From Lingula anatina (taxonomy: Eukaryota > Brachiopoda > Lingulata > Lingulida > Lingulidae): a stretch of 64,000 bases of DNA. The stretch is taken from NCBI RefSeq assembly GCF_001039355.2, contig NW_019775459.1:247093-311092 (forward strand), given 5' to 3'. This document shows, in pieces, positions 44,809 through 58,060 of the stretch. The notes beneath the pieces were generated by a model, which searched no databases, had not been told where the DNA came from, and saw only the letters and a list, made by a program, of their open reading frames with translations. Made by a program: the position numbers and the translations under genes. Positions within the stretch are counted from its first letter, which is position 1; each line of letters starts with the position of its first letter.

Positions 44809-46757
44809 TCAGCGGAAGACATCGCCTCACTGGGGTACGTTGGAGTCCAGTTAGGTCTGCTACCTGGCTGGACGTACGAGAAGATAGGTATTCGCTGGAA
44901 CCTGGTGATAGGGCTGGTACTGGGGACTGGAGGATACCTGTTCATCTTCTCTTCCACCTACCTGGCAGATTTCTACGGTAAAAACCACTGGCTGCTGGCT
45001 ATGTACTTCTTTTTTGTAGGTTGGTATTATTATTATTATTATATTTTCAGGAAGGTTTATTTTTGTTATTATTACACTAAATCTTATAAGGGTAAAAGCA
45101 TGGTAAATGTAAATGTCATCTCCCCAAGACCCCCATTTTAGTTACGACGTCTATTTAAGATAATCATTTCATAAAGGTACTGTGTTTTAATGTCTCCTAG
45201 ATAAACAGTTGCATTTAAAGATATAGCTATGTACTGGAACTGAGAAAATCCATAGACCTATCCGGGTATATGGAGAAATACAATGCTTATTTATGGATTC
45301 ATTCGCAAGGAACAGAATGTTGAAAAAATAAAATAGAAAGCAGTGTATGTTCCTACTCTGCTAATCTTTATTGCGTCATGACACTGGGGGAGGGATTGTA
45401 AGTTTTTGCTTTTCTTTTAATATAGGCTTTTATTTTTACACTTTTTGCCCGGCGTTTGAAACCTTTTCCAATAATGTTCAACGAATATTGGAATTATTTA
45501 TTGACTACATTCTGTAGTGGTCCTATATTAATACAGTGAACTCGAGCCACAGAAAAAAAATTGTTGCCTTCATTACTTCTTAATAAATCACTTTATTTAT
45601 TTATTTAAGGTCTGGGAGGCGTTTTCACGGGTCTAACTTCTATGACCCCAAACCTCGGCAACTTCCATGAGAACCACGGAGGGAAGATCATAGGCTTGCT
45701 TGACTCCGCCTTCAGCCTCGGTTCCACCTTAAGTGCTGCCACCTATGCTGCTGCGTTCATCAACGGCCATACGAACGGAGACGAGGCGAAACAGAATATT
45801 TCTGGCTATTTCATAATGCTGGCATCTGCGTCGTTGGTGATAAATGTACTTTGCATAATATTTGTTCGTGTAGTGCCCCTCAGTGAAAATGCTGGAAAGA
45901 CACCAATGAGTGAAGTGTATTCGTCAAAGGAATTTCGTTATCACGAACTTGAAGTTATTAGTGATGCTGAAGACGAAAGTGACCTAGAATACGCGCAAGG
46001 AGAGTTGCCCAGTGAAAATCAAGGTCAAGGTCAAAGTGAAGGTGACACAGATAGAAGGATAAACGGCAATGACAGCAGAGAGGCTGTTACGATGGCGAGC
46101 GAAAAGACATTCCCGGCAATTTTGAAAGATTGGGACTTTCACTTCATTCTCTGGGTGTTTATGTTTTGTACTACTCTTCAGTTTATGGTCGTCAACAACA
46201 TCACAGTCATCGTAAAAGCTGCAAACTTTGCATCACAAGCGGCCATCTTTCCTGTGCTTTCGCCAGTCGTAACCACGTTGACAAAATTTACTATGGGGGT
46301 AGTTTCAGACGCTCTCATCGCCAAAATCTCGCGGGATTCCATGCTGTTGGTGATAATCGTTATCCAAACTGTGACACTGATTGTGTGCTGTGTTATTCCG
46401 GAAGAGTTTGCTTCTCTTGTTGCTCTGACGCTGTCAGCGGCTGTAGCAAATGGGACAATATACTGTCTAACTCCACTACTACTGGTGGAACATTTTGGTC
46501 TGAAACACTTTGGTGTCAATTGGGGTTTCACTATGATGTTCAGCTCATTTGCCACTGTTGGTGTTCAAAAGGGGTTTGGGAAACTGTACGATTATTACGG
46601 GTATACGGCAAAGACAGGGGAGACCTTATGTTACGGGTCAAAATGCTTTCAACTGAGCCTCATAATTGCCGCTGTTTTAAGCGGGTGTGCGGTGTTGTTT
46701 AACGTCGCAATTGTTCAGAGGAGGAAAAGAATGGAAACGATACGACGAGAGGCTTAA
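44047..46757 (+). CDS. Major facilitator transporter, nodulin-like type
   Basis: Exons 44047-44185, 44813-45019, 45610-46757; GT-AG, phase 1 at both introns; 1494 nt, 497 residues. TM1 lies in exon 1 (AALVVGCLGLLLQGMAITF). Exon 2 has GVQLGLLPGWTYEKIGIRW, then the TM2 segment NLVIGLVLGTGGYLF and FYGKNHWLLAMYFFFVG. Exon 3 opens with GGVFTGLTSMTPNLGNFHEN, then GKIIGLLDSAFSLGS, the N/F-P-x-RG-GLL pattern of nodulin-like proteins (Pfam PF06813). A Q/D/E-rich loop of about 80 residues separates the two halves. The second half carries LTKFTMGVVSDALI and, near the end, GETLCYGSKCFQLS, matching the Cys-x-Gly-x-x-Cys-Phe ending common in plant members. The polybasic C-terminus is QRRKRMETIRR. Role: small-molecule transport across a membrane; the substrate cannot be told. 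AATAAA at 46816. An intron 1 CT-CA repeat and a TTA repeat flank exon 2. Confidence 0.85.
44192..44275. repeat. CT-CA compound microsatellite in intron 1 of the transporter
   Basis: About 40 bp of CT followed by CA, starting about 6 bases after the GTAAG donor. This placement resembles that in the MS4A-like genes. Confidence 0.9.
44764..44810. repeat. TTA microsatellite immediately before the exon 2 acceptor
   Basis: About fifteen ATT/TTA units that merge into the polypyrimidine tract TTATTTCAG of the acceptor. Confidence 0.9.
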
Positions 46758-48928
46758 AGGTATCTTATATGGGATTATCCTGACATATCTACCTTTGCTA
46801 AAAAGAAATAACAGAAATAAATGAATGAAACTCATATTTCACAATCACTGCTTGACCTGTTCCTGCACTTGGGTTCGATACGTTTTTTTTGTTGTGTCAT
46901 TTCTAATTGCTTATTCTTATAAATATATATATTTTATTATCGATCTGTCACTTAAAACGCCTTTATCAGAATGAGATTAAGGGCGGAGACAAACTGCTCA
47001 TGTATTCCGAGATGGTGAATTGCCATTAGAACGCCTAGCACTCTATTAATTCTCTGCCAGATTAACATAAATACAGTGTGTGGTAATATTAGACTATTTA
47101 ACAAATCGTTTAACTTTCCATTGACGTTAACGTTACATTAGGTATATGGCGCATCTTGATGCCTATAATATTAAAATTTACCCAGGGTCTGCTTAATGTG
47201 GACTGAAGTTGGGCCTTGAGTAGCCGACACCGTTTAATCACATTTAAAGTGGGTCATTTCGAATTGGCTGAGGCTGTTATCGCAGCCTTCGCAGATGCCA
47301 AGGCGTTCATTGACTTCATTGCGCGTTAGACCTTATGTAGAGAAAAAAAATTACCCCAATTTTCAGCAACAGTCAATTTTTCACCAAGGTTTACCACATC
47401 CAAAACATGCTACCTTTCTTGTCAGATCCTCCTTATTTTAACTTTATTTGAATAAAAATCTTAATTAACTGATATAGGATTGACAAAACGGTTAAGAAAA
47501 TGTGAAACAAGTGCAAAGAAGGGTAAATAGAAAGCGAAGGATGAAAAATCTCCCGTTTCCTTGTCTTGTCATTTCATGGGAGCGCTTTCCAATCCAAGAA
47601 GGCTAGTTATGCTATCCTGAAAACGGGATTTGAGTTTATTTGCATTTACCTGACCTTTTTGACCGCACTACAAGAAGTCCCGTGTCTCGCGTCTGATTAA
47701 GTAATCTTATCCAAGCACCACGTGTGGTGACAATGTGCGTATTAACGTACTGGCAGTTGTCAACAGCATATACTGGAAATAACACGTTTTGAGGCATTTG
47801 TCGACGAGGAAACTTGGAAGAACAATTCAAGAGGTATGTCCCTGTCATAGCTATTTTGTTTCAACCAGTTCACGGGCTCAGACTGTCTAAGGTCCAGGGC
47901 TGTATGTGTTTCACAGTTTAAAACGTTCTATATTGACGCCATTGCCTTCAATTAACTCTTTTGGGTGAGAAACCATAGTATTTTTAATCAACAATCTTCT
48001 TGAATAATGATTTACTAGCAAGTGAAAAGGACTACTAAGCTAGTATTTTTTTTCGTCAAAGCAATTAGGAAGTACAGCCAGTCCCAGGCCTTAGAGAGCC
48101 ACCAACACCACTGATTCACTAAAATCCTGCACGTGCAAGGGTTCATTCCCATTGAAACTTTCGGTCCGTGTTTATCGATCCAACTCCGCGGGGACTCTCG
48201 CTGAATACAACTAATTTAACAGATTAACACGCCACTCATTGTCGATGAGAATAACACACACACGCTGGTGATTGTACGAGAACGTTGGAGACAAGATTAG
48301 GAATGTTAGTCTATAGTACTAATTGCATTTAGAGAAAGTACCCGTCGAGTTTGATCCATCTTCGTAGACCGACAGTTTCAATGGGAACAACCTCAATTTC
48401 TCTCAAATAACTACATTTATCTATGATAAGGCTCTTGCCTTTCTGAGATATCGATTATTCAATCTAAATCAATGTGTTACAACTACATTAATCATTGATT
48501 AATTCATAAATTTGGATATATATTTATACTGACTATTTTTTCCTTATTCCAACAAGGGCAATGACCGTTTTTAGAAGTACCAAACAACTAATATAAAAAA
48601 TCAAGAACACTGATACAAGCTGTTTATTATTTGGACCAGTAACGTAGACATAGAAAAAGTCACATAACCTCGTAAACACCGGCACTGTGTACACAGTTGA
48701 GATTCCGTGGTCTTCACACGCAGTACCAGGGAGATATGATCTCTGTACATGTACTTTGACCATTTTCTACAGCTGTGGTCACCAGTTTTATTGTCATCTC
48801 AAGTCCTTGCCTCACTCCTTGATATCTCCTACCGTTTATATTTAGATGTTGATCTTTTCAACCGTTACTCCAAGTCAAGTCCACCATTTTTACATCATTT
48901 AACAGTTGATCGTCCCTCCACGGACAAC
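46758..48928. other. Gene-free stretch between the transporter and the UNC93-like cluster
   Basis: No supported exon or RNA gene. Contains a MITE-like repeat near 48177-48357. An in-frame extension upstream of 48929 has no family similarity and was not used. Confidence 0.5.
48177..48357. mobile_element. MITE-like repeat, family 1, diverged copy
   Basis: Left end GATCCAACTCCGCGGGGACT. The right end in reverse complement reads GGATCAAACTCGACGGGTAC, then TTTCTCTAAATGCAATTAG, like the ends of 40254-40455. Confidence 0.55.
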
Positions 48929-51900
48929 ATGGCGCCTAAAGCAACCTGGAAAACGGACAGCGTCTCGGAAAAGACATCGCTTATATTCTCCAACGAAGAT
49001 GTTAAAAAGAAGACAGCACAATCCAGGAACGCTTTGGCTCAAGTTATCATCATCTCCATCGTGTACATGCTGGGGTACTCTCCCTTCATCACATTAATGA
49101 ACTTGGAGGTGATACTGAACGCGGACATTGGCTCCTTTGTGATGCTCTGCGTCTTTTGCGGCACCCTGATCTCGTTTGCTACGGCGCCGTTCATTACCAG
49201 ACTGCTGGGCGCCAAGGGCTCAGTTCTGGTGGGCTGGGTCGCCCATGCCGTCTTCGCCGCCGTCCACTTTTCACCAATATCAGAGATTTTACTGCCAGTG
49301 GCGGTGGTTGTCGGCATAGGTAGGTTGGGACGTTTTATATCTTTAATTAATTTTTTTGTCTTTCCTGCTCGAACGATAATACCGGTAACATTAATGTTAT
49401 TTCTAAAAAATGGTATGTATTTGTGACTAATGTACATGTAGCAGTATGTCCTTCTTTTCAATTCTTGCAAACGAACAAAAAAAGGTTTTCTTGGTAAAAA
49501 ATACGGTGTATGAATACTAGCACGTGAATCAGCTTATGAGTTTCTTTTGTTGGTGGGAAATACCTTTGATTGTCCGAAAGAGAGAGAGAGAGAATCGGCT
49601 TAAGATACCTCACTTTTCTTACACAAAGATTCCAGCTCTTTACCCCTTTACGTTACAATGTATACGTTTCTTTAACTGACCATCAATTTCAGCAACCATT
49701 CTTTGTGGATTAGCAAGATATTTTGTCATTAATTCTTCTACCACGTTTAAACTAATTCCTTTCCCCCCTCAGGTCACGCGCAGACCTGGATCACCCAGGG
49801 GGTGTATGTGGCCACCCTGGCCCTGGAGTACGCCTCGGCCACGGGGCAGCCTCAGGAGTCCGTCATGGGGCTCTTCAGCGGCATCTTTTTCACCATTAAT
49901 ACTTTTAACGGCGTCTGGGGGAACCTTATCTCCTCTCTGGTTCTAGTTAAACCAACGGACCCCGCTCTCAACTCTACGGAAATTATGACCGGAAATTTAA
50001 GCGAGTTATGCGGACCTGCGTTCTGTCCCTGGGAGGATACATCCGGGACCCACATCCGGGAACCTGACCAACTCGCCGTCACCATCGTTCTCTGCGCATT
50101 CATAGGTATGAATTTTTAATTTTTAATTTTGTTATTTTCCTCATTTTTGTTCTCTAAGAAATGCATGCTATGAAATTTATTTGTGTGATATTGTAATCTA
50201 GGAAATAAGCGATTTTCCCATTTGGGTTTAAAAAATGTTACACTACTATATGGGCAATAAAATGGAATCGTGGTAAGCACAACGAAAAACGTAATGGCAA
50301 CTTTCATGCTGATATTTATGGCGGTAATTCTGGTATTAGTGCATGTGTCTTTTTCTCCAGGTCTGGACATTCTCGCGTTCCTCATAACTTCATTGTTTTT
50401 GAAAAACATCCACCCTGAGACCAGTGACTCTCTTCACAGCGCACTGGATTTCTGTGGCACGATTCTCAAGATGTGCCACGAGAAAAATCTTGTGTTCCTG
50501 CTGCTGCCATTTCTGTGGATCGGGTTTGAGATTGAGTTCATGATGACGGAGTTCACCAAGGCAGGTCAATATACATGTAGAGTTTTAGCCAGTCATGTAT
50601 TCATTCTATTGTTTTTCTTTTTTTTCTTTCTTAATTCTTTTACTTATCTTTTAGCAATTTTCTATTACAGTAGGATAGGTACATGCTTACATGCCGGTTC
50701 AGTCTAATTATGAAAAAAGGTTCCGGTTAGTCAGAAATGGTAGTGTACTGGGGAATCGTAGTCTGCTGACCATCACTTTGTACGGGTGACATTCACTTAA
50801 TAATCCGTCCCCTATTCCCAGCCTGACATGTATGGAACCCGGGCGCCCACTTCTAACTAGGACTTCCATTTCTGTCATACTGGGCTTACGTTAGTCCATG
50901 TAGATTAAATTGCCAACATTCAAACACTGAAGTCGTTTCTTTAAAACTGGCAATCGTTATGCGTATTCTATTTAAATTTGTGTCCTTGTGACAAATGGTT
51001 GTCGTTTGTTACCTTCCTGTTTATTTGGGCAGGTAGAAAACTAATTTTGACTTCTGTCGTTTTTTCACCAGGCCTTCGTCAGTTGTGAGATCGGCATCCA
51101 TTTCAACGGCTGGAGTATGATGTGCTTTGCCGGCGGGACTATACTAGGTTCGGCTTTTACTGGGAGGATATTGAAGTAGGACTATATACACATCTTACCA
51201 TATTTTCAACACAAAATTAGGATATGTTAAATTCTGAATAACTTTTAATCAATCATCCTGACCACAGAATATACGAAGACATAAGATTGATTGTAAATTA
51301 TTGTAATTTTTACTCTTTACAGTTACACAATAAGTACATTTCCAATCAGTTCTAATTTTTTTCTGTTCTAATCTATTTTATCTATTTATTTGGATTTATT
51401 GTAATTTATTCTACTTGGAGCTTCTACCATCTTTTGTATATCTGTAGGTACGTGGGTTGGCCCATCATGTTTGCCGCAGCAGGGTCTTGCAATGTGGCTT
51501 GTCTTGCCGCCATGATGTTTTATGTTCCTTCTGAGCAGACGATGGAATTCTACCTTGTTATCCCGTTCGCCTGGGGACTTGCGGATTCCGTCTGGTATTG
51601 CCAAATGTCAGGTATATATTAGTATATCTTCTAAGACGTTAGTTATAAGAAAACGTTAAATATGTACATAATTAGAATAAGGCCCAGCATTATCACCTGT
51701 CCATTCTCAAATAGGTATCAAATTATTATTTTAAAATTGGTATCAAGTCCCGTTTCTCTCCAATTATTGTTTAATGTTTCAAATGTACATGTGGGTTTTA
51801 TCATACCGTTTTTTATTATAAGATAAAAGTAAATAATTCGCCACCAATGTCACAATTAAATCAATACTTCATTATGTATATTTTCATTTCTACAAAAATG

Positions 51901-52353
51901 TTTCTTCTACATACAGTTTTCATCCTTATTCTGGAAGACCGAACAGTAATAAATAAGAGCCATTCAAAAATCTCTACATTACAATATCAGTAAATTCCTT
52001 TCAGCTCAAATATCCTAAATTTCCTGAACATCCTATATTTCCTAATAAAGATTCTATGATCTGTTTACTTCACAAATGAAAGTAACGTGTTTTTTCATCT
52101 GTTTATTTCAGCATATATTGGACATTATTTTCCCTCTCAGAAATGGCCAGTTTTTGTGACGATGAGAAACTCTATGAACGTAACTTTTGTGATAACATTC
52201 GCATACACCGCATTTATTTGCATGGAAGCCAAAATGTACATGACTCTGGCAATGATGTTCACATCACTGACTTCCTTTTATGTGTTTGAAGTGTTGCAGC
52301 GACGGAAAGCCAAGAAAGCAGGACCTACCTACACGTACATTGAGAAAACGTAG
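48929..52353 (+). CDS. UNC93-like multi-pass membrane protein 1 (six exons)
   Basis: Exons 48929-49319, 49773-50105, 50361-50560, 51072-51175, 51448-51611, 52112-52353; 1434 nt, 477 residues. The start is the ATG (ACAACATGG) aligned with the next gene; the open frame extends upstream without similarity. Cytosolic N-tail of about 38 residues, TM1 IISIVYMLGYSPFITLMNLE, then MLCVFCGTLISFATAPFITR and LGAKGSVLVGW, the first-half pattern of UNC93/MFS-like proteins. Exon 2 has a luminal loop with paired cysteines, LCGPAFCPWEDTSGT (Cys about 210 and 215). Exon 4 starts AFVSCEIGI...FNGWSMM. Exon 6 ends with a basic tail. About 11-12 TM segments. The exon 3 donor is GC (ACCAAG|GCAGGT) where the paralogues have GT. 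UNC93 proteins act in receptor trafficking or channel regulation; the role here is unknown. AATAAA at 52423. Confidence 0.87.
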
Positions 52354-53618
52354 TCTTACATCAGTCTGTTTCATATTGAAATATTTATAAAAATATATTT
52401 TGATAATTAAATGTTTTAAAACAATAAATGTATATAAATGTATATATTTTGTTGTTCACTGAGTGCATTTCAAATTAAATCTATGCCACTTCTATCATTA
52501 TAGGTCTCCACTCTTGGTCTCCTATTTCCCCAATCATAAATTCTAGATCTTATATTAACAACTAAAATATTACGGTTGTTTTAAACACAAGAGCTTTATT
52601 GCAGATCACGTGAATGTCAATCATTTTCAATTGTACAGTTCGATTAATTTTGTTGCACAGAATTCTCCCGGAAAGGGAAAAGTTTAAAATTCCAAACCTC
52701 TGATGTGAATTAAAGGTTTCTAAAATTAAAGTATGCGCATACAATAATTTTGTAACAGACTACTTACGTACCCTGTGTTCAGAGAGCATTAAATTCAAGG
52801 AAAGTTTCACTGTTCCTATTAATATTTAACGTCCGTTGTGTTTTATTCCGGCATAATTTCAAGATACTTTGATACCTATTTGGTGTATTTATATTTATTG
52901 ATATATTATTTACCCTGCGGCTGTGGTTAAAGCGCTGACCTGTCAGATGGTTATTACATGTGCTCTTTATCGTGTTGGAAATAGGTCTTACCATGCATAA
53001 TCAGCCTGCACTTTGCACAATGTGCCCCACCACCTGCCGTGTACGACGATGCGAACTCACCAACTATTCTTATCGTATATATTTCAATGTATATGGCACA
53101 CGTATATAGCAAGATGATCGCAATGATATCGCTCTCCTTATACAACCCCGGCTGAAATACTACGAGAGATCGAACTACATGACACTTACTTGTACCGTCT
53201 ATGCTGTAATCAGCTGATTGTGGTGGAAATGTCCAGCGATTAAGAAATCTAGATTACAACCGCTGCACTATAACAGCTGTGTACAGGTGGGATTGAGAAG
53301 CAATCTGATTGACATTGAACCCAGTCTGCGACCTTAGGCTCAAGACCGACACAAATAACCTGTGGGTTTAGCGTCGGAATTTTTTAAAGGTACTTTTCCT
53401 AGTGGTTGTTTGGCAGAATATTTTTCTATGTTCTCTTGATTTAATCTTCAATGTAGTTCATTTTAATTCAGACCAGTGCCGTTCCAGGGACTTGCGATCT
53501 ACTTTATTTGAAGGGTTGAACATTCTAAAGTCAAGGCAGATTTCTGAAGTCTTTGCTAAAGCCGACTTAAGACCAAAGTCAGTTTGTGAAATCGTCCCCC
53601 TGGACACCATAATCCACC
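52354..53618. other. Intergenic DNA between UNC93-like genes 1 and 2
   Basis: Nothing convincing beyond the 3' end of gene 1 and, presumably, the promoter and leader of gene 2. A tRNA A-box-like word at 52920 lacks a partner B-box. Confidence 0.5.
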
Positions 53619-56396
53619 ATGGCGCCGAACGCTGCCCTGAAAGCCTCCGAAGACTCGGAGAAATCCGTGCTCCTCTTCTCTAATGAAGAAATCAGGAAGA
53701 AGAAATCAAAAGCCAGGGACGCGTTCATCCAAGTTATCATAATCTCTATAGTCTATATGTTAGGATACTCCCCCTTTATCACACTGATGAACTTAGAGGT
53801 GATCCTTAATGCAGAAATTGGTTCCTTCGTGATGCTCTGTGTTTTCTGTGGCACCTTGGTCTCCTTTGGAACAGCGCCAATCATCACGAGACTTATTGGC
53901 GCCAAAGGCTCCGTCCTGTTTGGCTGGATTGTACACGCCATCTTCGCCGCCGTCCATTTCTCACCAGTAGCTGAAGTGCTTCTGCCTGTTGGGATTTTTG
54001 TTGGAATTGGTAAGCTCTGAGGTTTCTGTTCCTTCCCTTAGTTTTCATTGTTTTTGCAAGATTTACATTCTCCTAAATGCAAAGAACTTAAGCCATTTTA
54101 CATCTTCAGAAATTAATGGATTTTTTACCCCTGTTCCTTTTCAACGGTGGTACAATGAATTTAATTTAAAAAATCAACAGTTTCTCAGCTGAATATATTT
54201 AAGAACCTCGGCAATATTGGTGTTGTATCTTTTAAATTTCTTTATAAACAATATATTGCAATGACATCATTTTCTCTAGGCCACGCCCAAGCCTGGGTAA
54301 CTCAGGGTGTGTATGTGGCTACCCTGGCCCTGGAGTACGCCTCGGCCACCGGGCAGCCCCAGGAGTCCGTCATGGGGCTCTTCAGTGGCATATTCTTCAC
54401 CATTAACACCTTCAACGGCGTCTGGGGGAACCTGGTGTCCTCTCTGGTACTCATTAAGCCACAAGACGCCATGGGGAACAGCTCGGACCTGACAGAGAAC
54501 TTAACAGGTCTTTGTGGTCTCGAATTCTGTCCGTGGGAGGATACATCCGGGACCTACATCCGGGAACCTGACGAGCTTTCTGTGACTATAGTCCTTTGTG
54601 CGTTCATAGGTGTGTACATGTGGCCCTCTTATTGAAAGAAATAACTATACTTACGAGTCTTTTTTTCTGCTTCACTGAAGAATTTTTGTACAGTCTTGTT
54701 ATTAAGTTACTAGAATATAAATGAGAATTCACTTTTGTCAGAAGTGCGTACTATTTCAAAACAAAACAGATTTAAGAAAAAAAGAGAAGGCGTTTCTATG
54801 CGATTTGGTTCCTCTTAATCCTTTCCTCAATATTAACATAAACTTAGCTACAGGTGGGTTTTCAGATATTTTTACCAACGTATTTCTTTTACAATTGATT
54901 TGAAATCCAATAAACATTTTTGTTTATTATTTTGGCTTGTAGGTCTGGACCTGTTGGCGTTCTTCATAGCTCTATTTTTCCTCAAAAATGTCCACCCAGA
55001 GACCGGGGACTCTCTGCACAGCGCAGTGGATTTCTGCGGCACCATCTTGAAAATGTGCTACGAGAAAAACCTGGCATTTTTATTATTACCATTCATGTGG
55101 ATTGGGTTCGAGATTCAGTTCATGATGACGGAATTTACCACAGTAGGCCAACGCCCACCCGAAATACCCTTTATTTAGGTCAAACGCACTAGAGCGACTC
55201 ACAAACTGTTTTTGTCGCAGTGATCTAAGATACTGTAATAATAATAATAATAATACTAATGTCAATATGATACTTGACGGTTAGTTTCCATTTTTACATC
55301 ATTTGTCTTTTATCTGATTTTCAGCGCTCTTTTTTATCAGGCCTAAAAACGCCCGATTTTCCCTTTACGTGGTTAATCTAAATAGTAGTTTCAATCAACC
55401 AAATTCTGTGAATATCAATGACATAATATTTTCGTTATCCTTTTTCAGGCATTCGTCAGCTGTGAAATCGGAATAGAATACAACGGTTGGAGTATGATAT
55501 GCTTCGCTGGGGGTACTATAGTAGGATCAGCAATAACCGGACGAACGCTACGGTAATTATTTCCAACTTTCCCATTTGTTATATTTTGCACCCTCGATAT
55601 AATGATCATCTAAACCTAATGTTTTTATGTCACTTCTACATATTTTAAATTGCACTATTATAGAGTTGAAACATACATATAGTGTCCACATCACATAAAA
55701 GATTTGAAAGAAATGAGATCTCGCAAAAACTTTTTTCAAAGTCTTGTAAAGTAATGCCTCTCGTTTCATCATATGTGTAGGACAATTTATACCATTTCAA
55801 CTTTCCAGGTATGTCGGTTGGCCTGTCATGTTTGCCATTGCCACGGCGTGTAACTTGGCCTGTCTTGCCGCCATGGTGTTTTTTGCACCATCAGAGCAGA
55901 CGATCGAGTTTTACCTCCTAATTCCGGTAGCTTGGGGGCTTGCGGATTCCGTTTGGTTCTGTCAAATGTCTGGTGAGATTAAGTAATGTGTTATTTGCTG
56001 AACAACCTGATTCAAAGTTAATTCAGTCAAGTTGATAAATTCAGCACCATCATAATAAGCTACAGCATACATAATTATTTTCTTTGAACAAATAATGAGA
56101 TATTATCTTTTTAAACATACTGTAATTTTGCTCTTTTTTCAGCTTACATCGGCCATTACTTTCCACAGCAAAAATGGCCGGTATACGTCACAATGCGAAA
56201 CTTCATAAACGTCATGTACGTCATCCTATTTGGCTATACGTCATTTGTATGCATGGACGCGAAGGTTTACATTACCATCAGCATGGTGCTGCTGTCATTA
56301 GCCTCGTTTTACACGTTTGAGGGTCGGAGAAAACGGAAGGACGCTAAAGAACTTTTGAAAAATGGACCTACTTATTTGCGCATTGGAAAACAATAA
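53619..56396 (+). CDS. UNC93-like multi-pass membrane protein 2 (six exons)
   Basis: Exons 53619-54009, 54280-54609, 54943-55142, 55449-55552, 55809-55972, 56143-56396; 1443 nt, 480 residues, all GT-AG. Exon 1 has exactly the same length and phase as in gene 1, and the protein is closely related throughout: IISIVYMLGYSPFITLMNLE, IGAKGSVLFGW, LCGLEFCPWEDTSGTYIREP, FVSCEIGIEYNGWSMI, YIGHYFPQQKWPVYVTMRN. The ATG lies in CCACCATGG, a good Kozak context. The C-terminus is basic (GRRKRKDAKELLK). Genes 1 and 2 form one subfamily and arose by tandem duplication. AATAAA at 56624. Confidence 0.88.
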
Positions 56397-57479
56397 ACGC
56401 TTGAAAAGCTGTCGGGAGTTAAGAAGGGAATGCGCCTGGTGCTTTACTGCGCATGGGCAAAACGGTCATCTTACGCAGATCTGTCGATACAGTGACAACA
56501 AAATGACAACCCTCTATATGCAGACTTTGACGTTCTATGTTATTGTTTGTCAGTGGCGGATATTTAAGATTTTTTAATGATTTCAAATCGAACTGAAAAT
56601 ATTTTTGTGAAAGTAAAATGTTCAATAAAATGTTGGTGTTCATCGGCGTTGCACATTCTAAAACTTATAGAAACTATAATAATTCTCGTACATTAATCAT
56701 TTTGGAATAACCGTTTAGTTTGTTGAATCTCCCAATCAACATAATTATAAATTATATGTTATATAAATGTTGATAAATAGAAGTACACAACATAATAAAT
56801 GATGCATGTGGAACATGCGGTACGATTTCTGTATACACTTAAGTGCACAATGTATGTGAATTGAATGTAAAAATGACAAAAGCATTTCAATATGCTTGGA
56901 AATTAAGCTCATACGAGTTTATAAAAATACCAGAGTAAATGCTTCCAAAATAGGACATTTGTATCAAAACATTTCTAAATCTGACACAGATTGTGGTAAA
57001 CAGATCAGAGGTAGAGACATAGGCAGGAGCAACCGCTCTTGGTGCTATCTCAGACAAATATTTACCCACTAGTTAATATCTAAACCAACCGGGTTAGATT
57101 AACACACTTGGTGCATTTCCATGGTCGTCTCTTACAGATGAAGAGACGTCTGTCCAGGGTTGATTGCAGAAAGGTTCACATTGTGTCGTGAGACAGACAG
57201 ACAGCACGTGCCCCTGACAGTGCGAAGCAAGACCATCAGTCAACGCGCTCGTTTTTTGTTTAAACAGCTCTCTTTTCAACACAGCTAACAGTTAACTCGG
57301 CCTGCATGTATGGGATGTATTTTACAGGTCGAATGAAGTAAAAAAAGATGAGGCTGATCTGATCGATGGTTAAATTGCCTTGGAGATATTTACTTGTACA
57401 CAAGGGTTCCTTTGATCTTTGAAAGTACTTTATGACAACCACATCCGATATATATGTAACACTAGACTGAGGAGTCACA
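56397..57479. other. Intergenic DNA between UNC93-like genes 2 and 3
   Basis: 3' untranslated region of gene 2 up to about 56640, then unassigned AT-rich sequence leading to the ATG at 57480. No exon found. Confidence 0.5.
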
Positions 57480-58029
57480 ATGGAAGTAAAACATACCGGA
57501 ATGGATAGGGAGAATAAGTCAGTTACAAGAAGCAACGACGTATACCAAGAAGACGATGGAGAAAGCACACCTCTTCTGGGTAAAAGTGATCAGCGCGTTC
57601 AGCTGTCCAAATGGAAACCTTTGTCACAGCTGGTTGTTCTTGCAGTCGTGTACATGTTAGGGTACTCCCCGTTGTCAACTTTATTAAATTTAGAAAGAAT
57701 ATTGTATCCAGACATAGGCATCTATGCTTTAGTGTGTAACTTTGGAGGATCTATATGTTCCTTAGTGACTGCATCAGTGATTGCCAAACATCTTGGGGCA
57801 AAGGGATCTGTTCTTCTAGGCTGGGTTTGCCAAGCAGTATTCATTGCGGCACATTTCTATATGGAACCTTATGTCATTCTGCCAGTTGCTTTCCTGGTTG
57901 GAATAGGTAAATACATGATAAACTAATGTTGACACTTGTGTGACGTGTAGACCATTTAGATAATAAGCAGCGCATTCAATGCAGACTTTTTTCATTCTTG
58001 AGTTTTTTATCCATATCCTTACTCTTTGC

Positions 58030-58060
<31 letters not shown>

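Noticed and set aside
48749-48928. 60-codon N-terminal extension of UNC93-like gene 1
   Set aside because: In frame, but not shared with gene 2; the aligned ATG at 48929 has a better context.
52914-52960. tRNA-like A-box (TGGTTAAAGCG), possible tRNA gene or SINE
   Set aside because: No B-box, cloverleaf or repeated copy could be found nearby.
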